The notes under the pieces: model-generated
What the model was told of the DNA's origin: nothing
Database searches by the model: none
Seen by the model: the letters and a program-made list of their open reading frames with translations, nothing else
Origin: Gracilaria domingensis
Taxonomy: Eukaryota; Rhodophyta; Florideophyceae; Gracilariales; Gracilariaceae
Assembly: GCA_022539475.1 (NCBI GenBank)
Contig: VCMS01000442.1
Span: 18,806 to 49,362 of the forward strand
Reading direction: 5' to 3'
Length of the DNA stretch: 30,557 bases
Made by a program: the position numbers and the translations under genes
Shown here: positions 29,150 through 30,557 of the stretch, in pieces
Position numbering within the stretch: the first letter of the stretch is position 1
Layout of the letters: each line of letters opens with the position of its first letter

Positions 29150-29985
29150 TATACCTACAGAGGTGCTAGGCCACGTCGTGAGGAAACGATGAGAAACTCC
29201 AGAGATGGGGTGGCATCGGCAACGATGAAACACGACCAACGACAGGTGTAGTCCCAAGAGGGAAAGCAACAGAAAACAACAACCGAACAACACCCACACG
29301 CGACGGGTAGGGCCTCCTCGGCACTGTGCCCGGAGCGGGGCGAGATCCTCCAACGGTAATGCACGGGTTTCCGTAAACACGGCAAAACTCTATACAGAGT
29401 CCGATCACTTCGTAATCTAGTCCTATACCTCCTCGGTACGACCTCGGGTCCCGACATCAACGACAGATGTTCCTCAAAGGTACCGAGAGGGTAGGACCAC
29501 CGTAACCAGACGTGGCTATACTCGCGAGAGTGATAACCCACGTAGGCGGTTGGCGCCAGAGCCTCACTGGTGTAGAGTCCACTCAGGAGAGCGCTACTCG
29601 ACAAAGAGTTCACTTAGAAGTGCTCGGGTTGACTTTACAAAGGTGCTCGCGACGACGAGGTCGAGCTCACCTAAGTAGGTCTAAACTAACTATGTACACG
29701 TGGTGCACACCCGCAGGGGTCCGTACACGTGGCTAGCCCAGTGTCAGGCACCTCAGGTGCACTACCTATTGTCCCGTAATATGCACACACACGGTGGTGT
29801 AGTACACGCGTCCACCTAGCGGTATTGGCCAGCAATGGCAACCCTGATTACAGGTAACTGTGGGAAAGCCATTCCAAAAGTAACCGCCAAAATTGGGTCC
29901 AACTCATAACTCTTCGAGTGCATCCTCGTATCACTCCCATGAGTATATGAGGCGCATCATCCTGATAATCACGCAAATTGCGTTG
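29150..29985. other. Unexplained DNA between the transposase body and its likely N-terminus
   Basis: About 835 bp without a convincing gene; minus-strand frames such as 29613-29155 look like chance. It contains TACACGTGG twice, 29 bp apart (29695 and 29724), repeated ACCACCGTAAC motifs (near 29110 and 29500) and AGGTGCT motifs (29160, 29640). It may be a long intron or another insertion into the transposase gene. Confidence 0.4.
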
Positions 29986-29987
29986 CT

Positions 29988-30130
29988 CTACAGGAAGTGG
30001 GATCCTCGATGAGGTGTTGGGGTGAGAAACGGGTCTGGGTCATTCGTGTGTCTGCATCGCTTCTGATGCTGGGCGAGAGAGGCGAGGGACTGTATATGGA
30101 ATGAGCAGCGGGGAAACAACAGTTGTGCAT
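29988..30130 (-). pseudogene. Probable zinc-finger N-terminus of the KDZ/Plavaka-like transposase
   Basis: Minus-strand codons around 30115-30050 read FPRCSFHIQSLASLAQHQKRC. This resembles the N-terminal finger of Plavaka-type transposases (C..C....S..GL..H...C), but one cysteine falls in another frame next to an ATG at 30130, which reads MHNCCFP. A one- or two-base slip would join them. The frame ends at 29988. A minus-strand TATAAA lies about 115 bp upstream of that ATG, supporting this as the true 5' end of the gene. Confidence 0.4.
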
Positions 30131-30231
30131 GGCTGGGTGAGAGGGTATGAAAGTAGTGAGGGAAGTTGCTTGCAGAGGGAGGTCGGTGGTGATGGTGCGG
30201 CGCAGAATCTTGGAGCACCCTGCAGGGGAGA

Positions 30232-30250
30232 GTATAAAGTGTGTTTATAC
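30232..30250. promoter_or_regulatory. Palindromic TATA element
   Basis: GTATAAA-GTGTG-TTTATAC is a perfect 7-bp inverted repeat giving TATAAA on both strands (30233-30238 plus, 30249-30244 minus). The minus-strand copy is suitably placed for the transposase. Confidence 0.45.
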
Positions 30251-30557
30251 GCCACCAACTCCACCGTGCACGTGATCGTTTACGTACCTTTCCTGCATGT
30301 TTCAGTGTGGGGAGGATTTCGAACTTTTCTGAACACAACTTTCAAAAATTTTCGCGGACGGCGCATTACGCGGCCGGCGATGATTGACGTACAGTGTGGC
30401 TGCGATTGAAGTTCTTCTTCTGTGACCTTCAGTGGCGTTGCCTCTCAGAGTCCTGTCCTGGGATTGTAAACGTGCGAAACCAGGTAAAGTCGAGGCGTAA
30501 ATGTTTGATATGGACGAATATGCGCGCCACTCTGACCAGTGTTGTTTTGCGCGGCGG
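30251..30557. other. Right edge, no gene seen
   Basis: Roughly 300 bp with a CG-rich patch (CGCGGACGGCGCATTACGCG near 30352) and no reading frame that I can support. A terminal inverted repeat of the transposon might lie here or beyond the window. Confidence 0.4.

Noticed and set aside
29155..29613. Minus-strand 152-codon frame ahead of the transposase
   Set aside because: Cys/Trp-rich chance-like composition, no link to the transposase frame and no recognised motif.

Overview
The window looks like nuclear DNA from an intron-poor, transposon-rich eukaryote. It holds a Ty3/Gypsy LTR element, a hAT-type MITE, a PIF/Harbinger remnant and a KDZ/Plavaka-like transposase. Possible TATA boxes and one Kozak-like start are visible, and there are no bacterial operon signals or tRNA/rRNA genes. 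The long intronless reading frames would suit a florideophyte red alga, but that is a weak guess; other intron-poor protists or fungi remain possible.

Left part (1-11.4 kb): nested mobile DNA. A truncated retroelement frame (protease then integrase start) enters from the left edge. It is followed by a 221-bp dispersed repeat present twice (1121-1341 and 2855-3075). A 548-bp non-autonomous hAT element with an exact 8-bp target duplication lies between the copies. A complete but defective Ty3/Gypsy element (3076-10447) abuts the second repeat copy. Its two LTRs are each 923 bp and about 99% identical. Inside are gag, a tandemly duplicated zinc-knuckle segment, protease, an unusual acidic region with a duplicated unknown domain, a stub of RNase H, a DD35E integrase and an extra C-terminal frame. 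Reverse transcriptase is missing and several stops and frameshifts break the frames. A Harbinger-type transposase remnant follows.

Middle part (11.8-25.9 kb): the most interesting region. A coiled-coil nuclear-looking protein (-) and a multi-pass membrane protein (+) diverge from 12.6-13.3 kb. Two transcription units then diverge from 18.5-19.75 kb. Leftward are a 218-aa unknown protein and a ParB-like domain joined through a basic linker to a 2-oxoglutarate/Fe(II) oxygenase-like domain. Rightward are a 441-aa unknown protein and a DNA methyltransferase (beta-class order, DPPY) fused to a SET domain. Their shared upstream DNA is occupied by a 633-bp fold-back structure made of two nested, nearly perfect 96-bp palindromes. 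A broken basic/coiled-coil gene follows at 23.4-25.9 kb.

Right part (25.9-30.6 kb): a KDZ/Plavaka-like DDE transposase on the minus strand, broken by a frameshift. Its likely zinc-finger N-terminus lies about 0.85 kb upstream, beyond unexplained DNA.

Working hypothesis (inference): the 11.8-30.3 kb block is, or derives from, a large composite DNA transposon. It would carry a DNA/chromatin modification cassette (DNA methylation plus SET, ParB-like and 2OG oxygenase). I could not identify its terminal repeats, so this is unproven.
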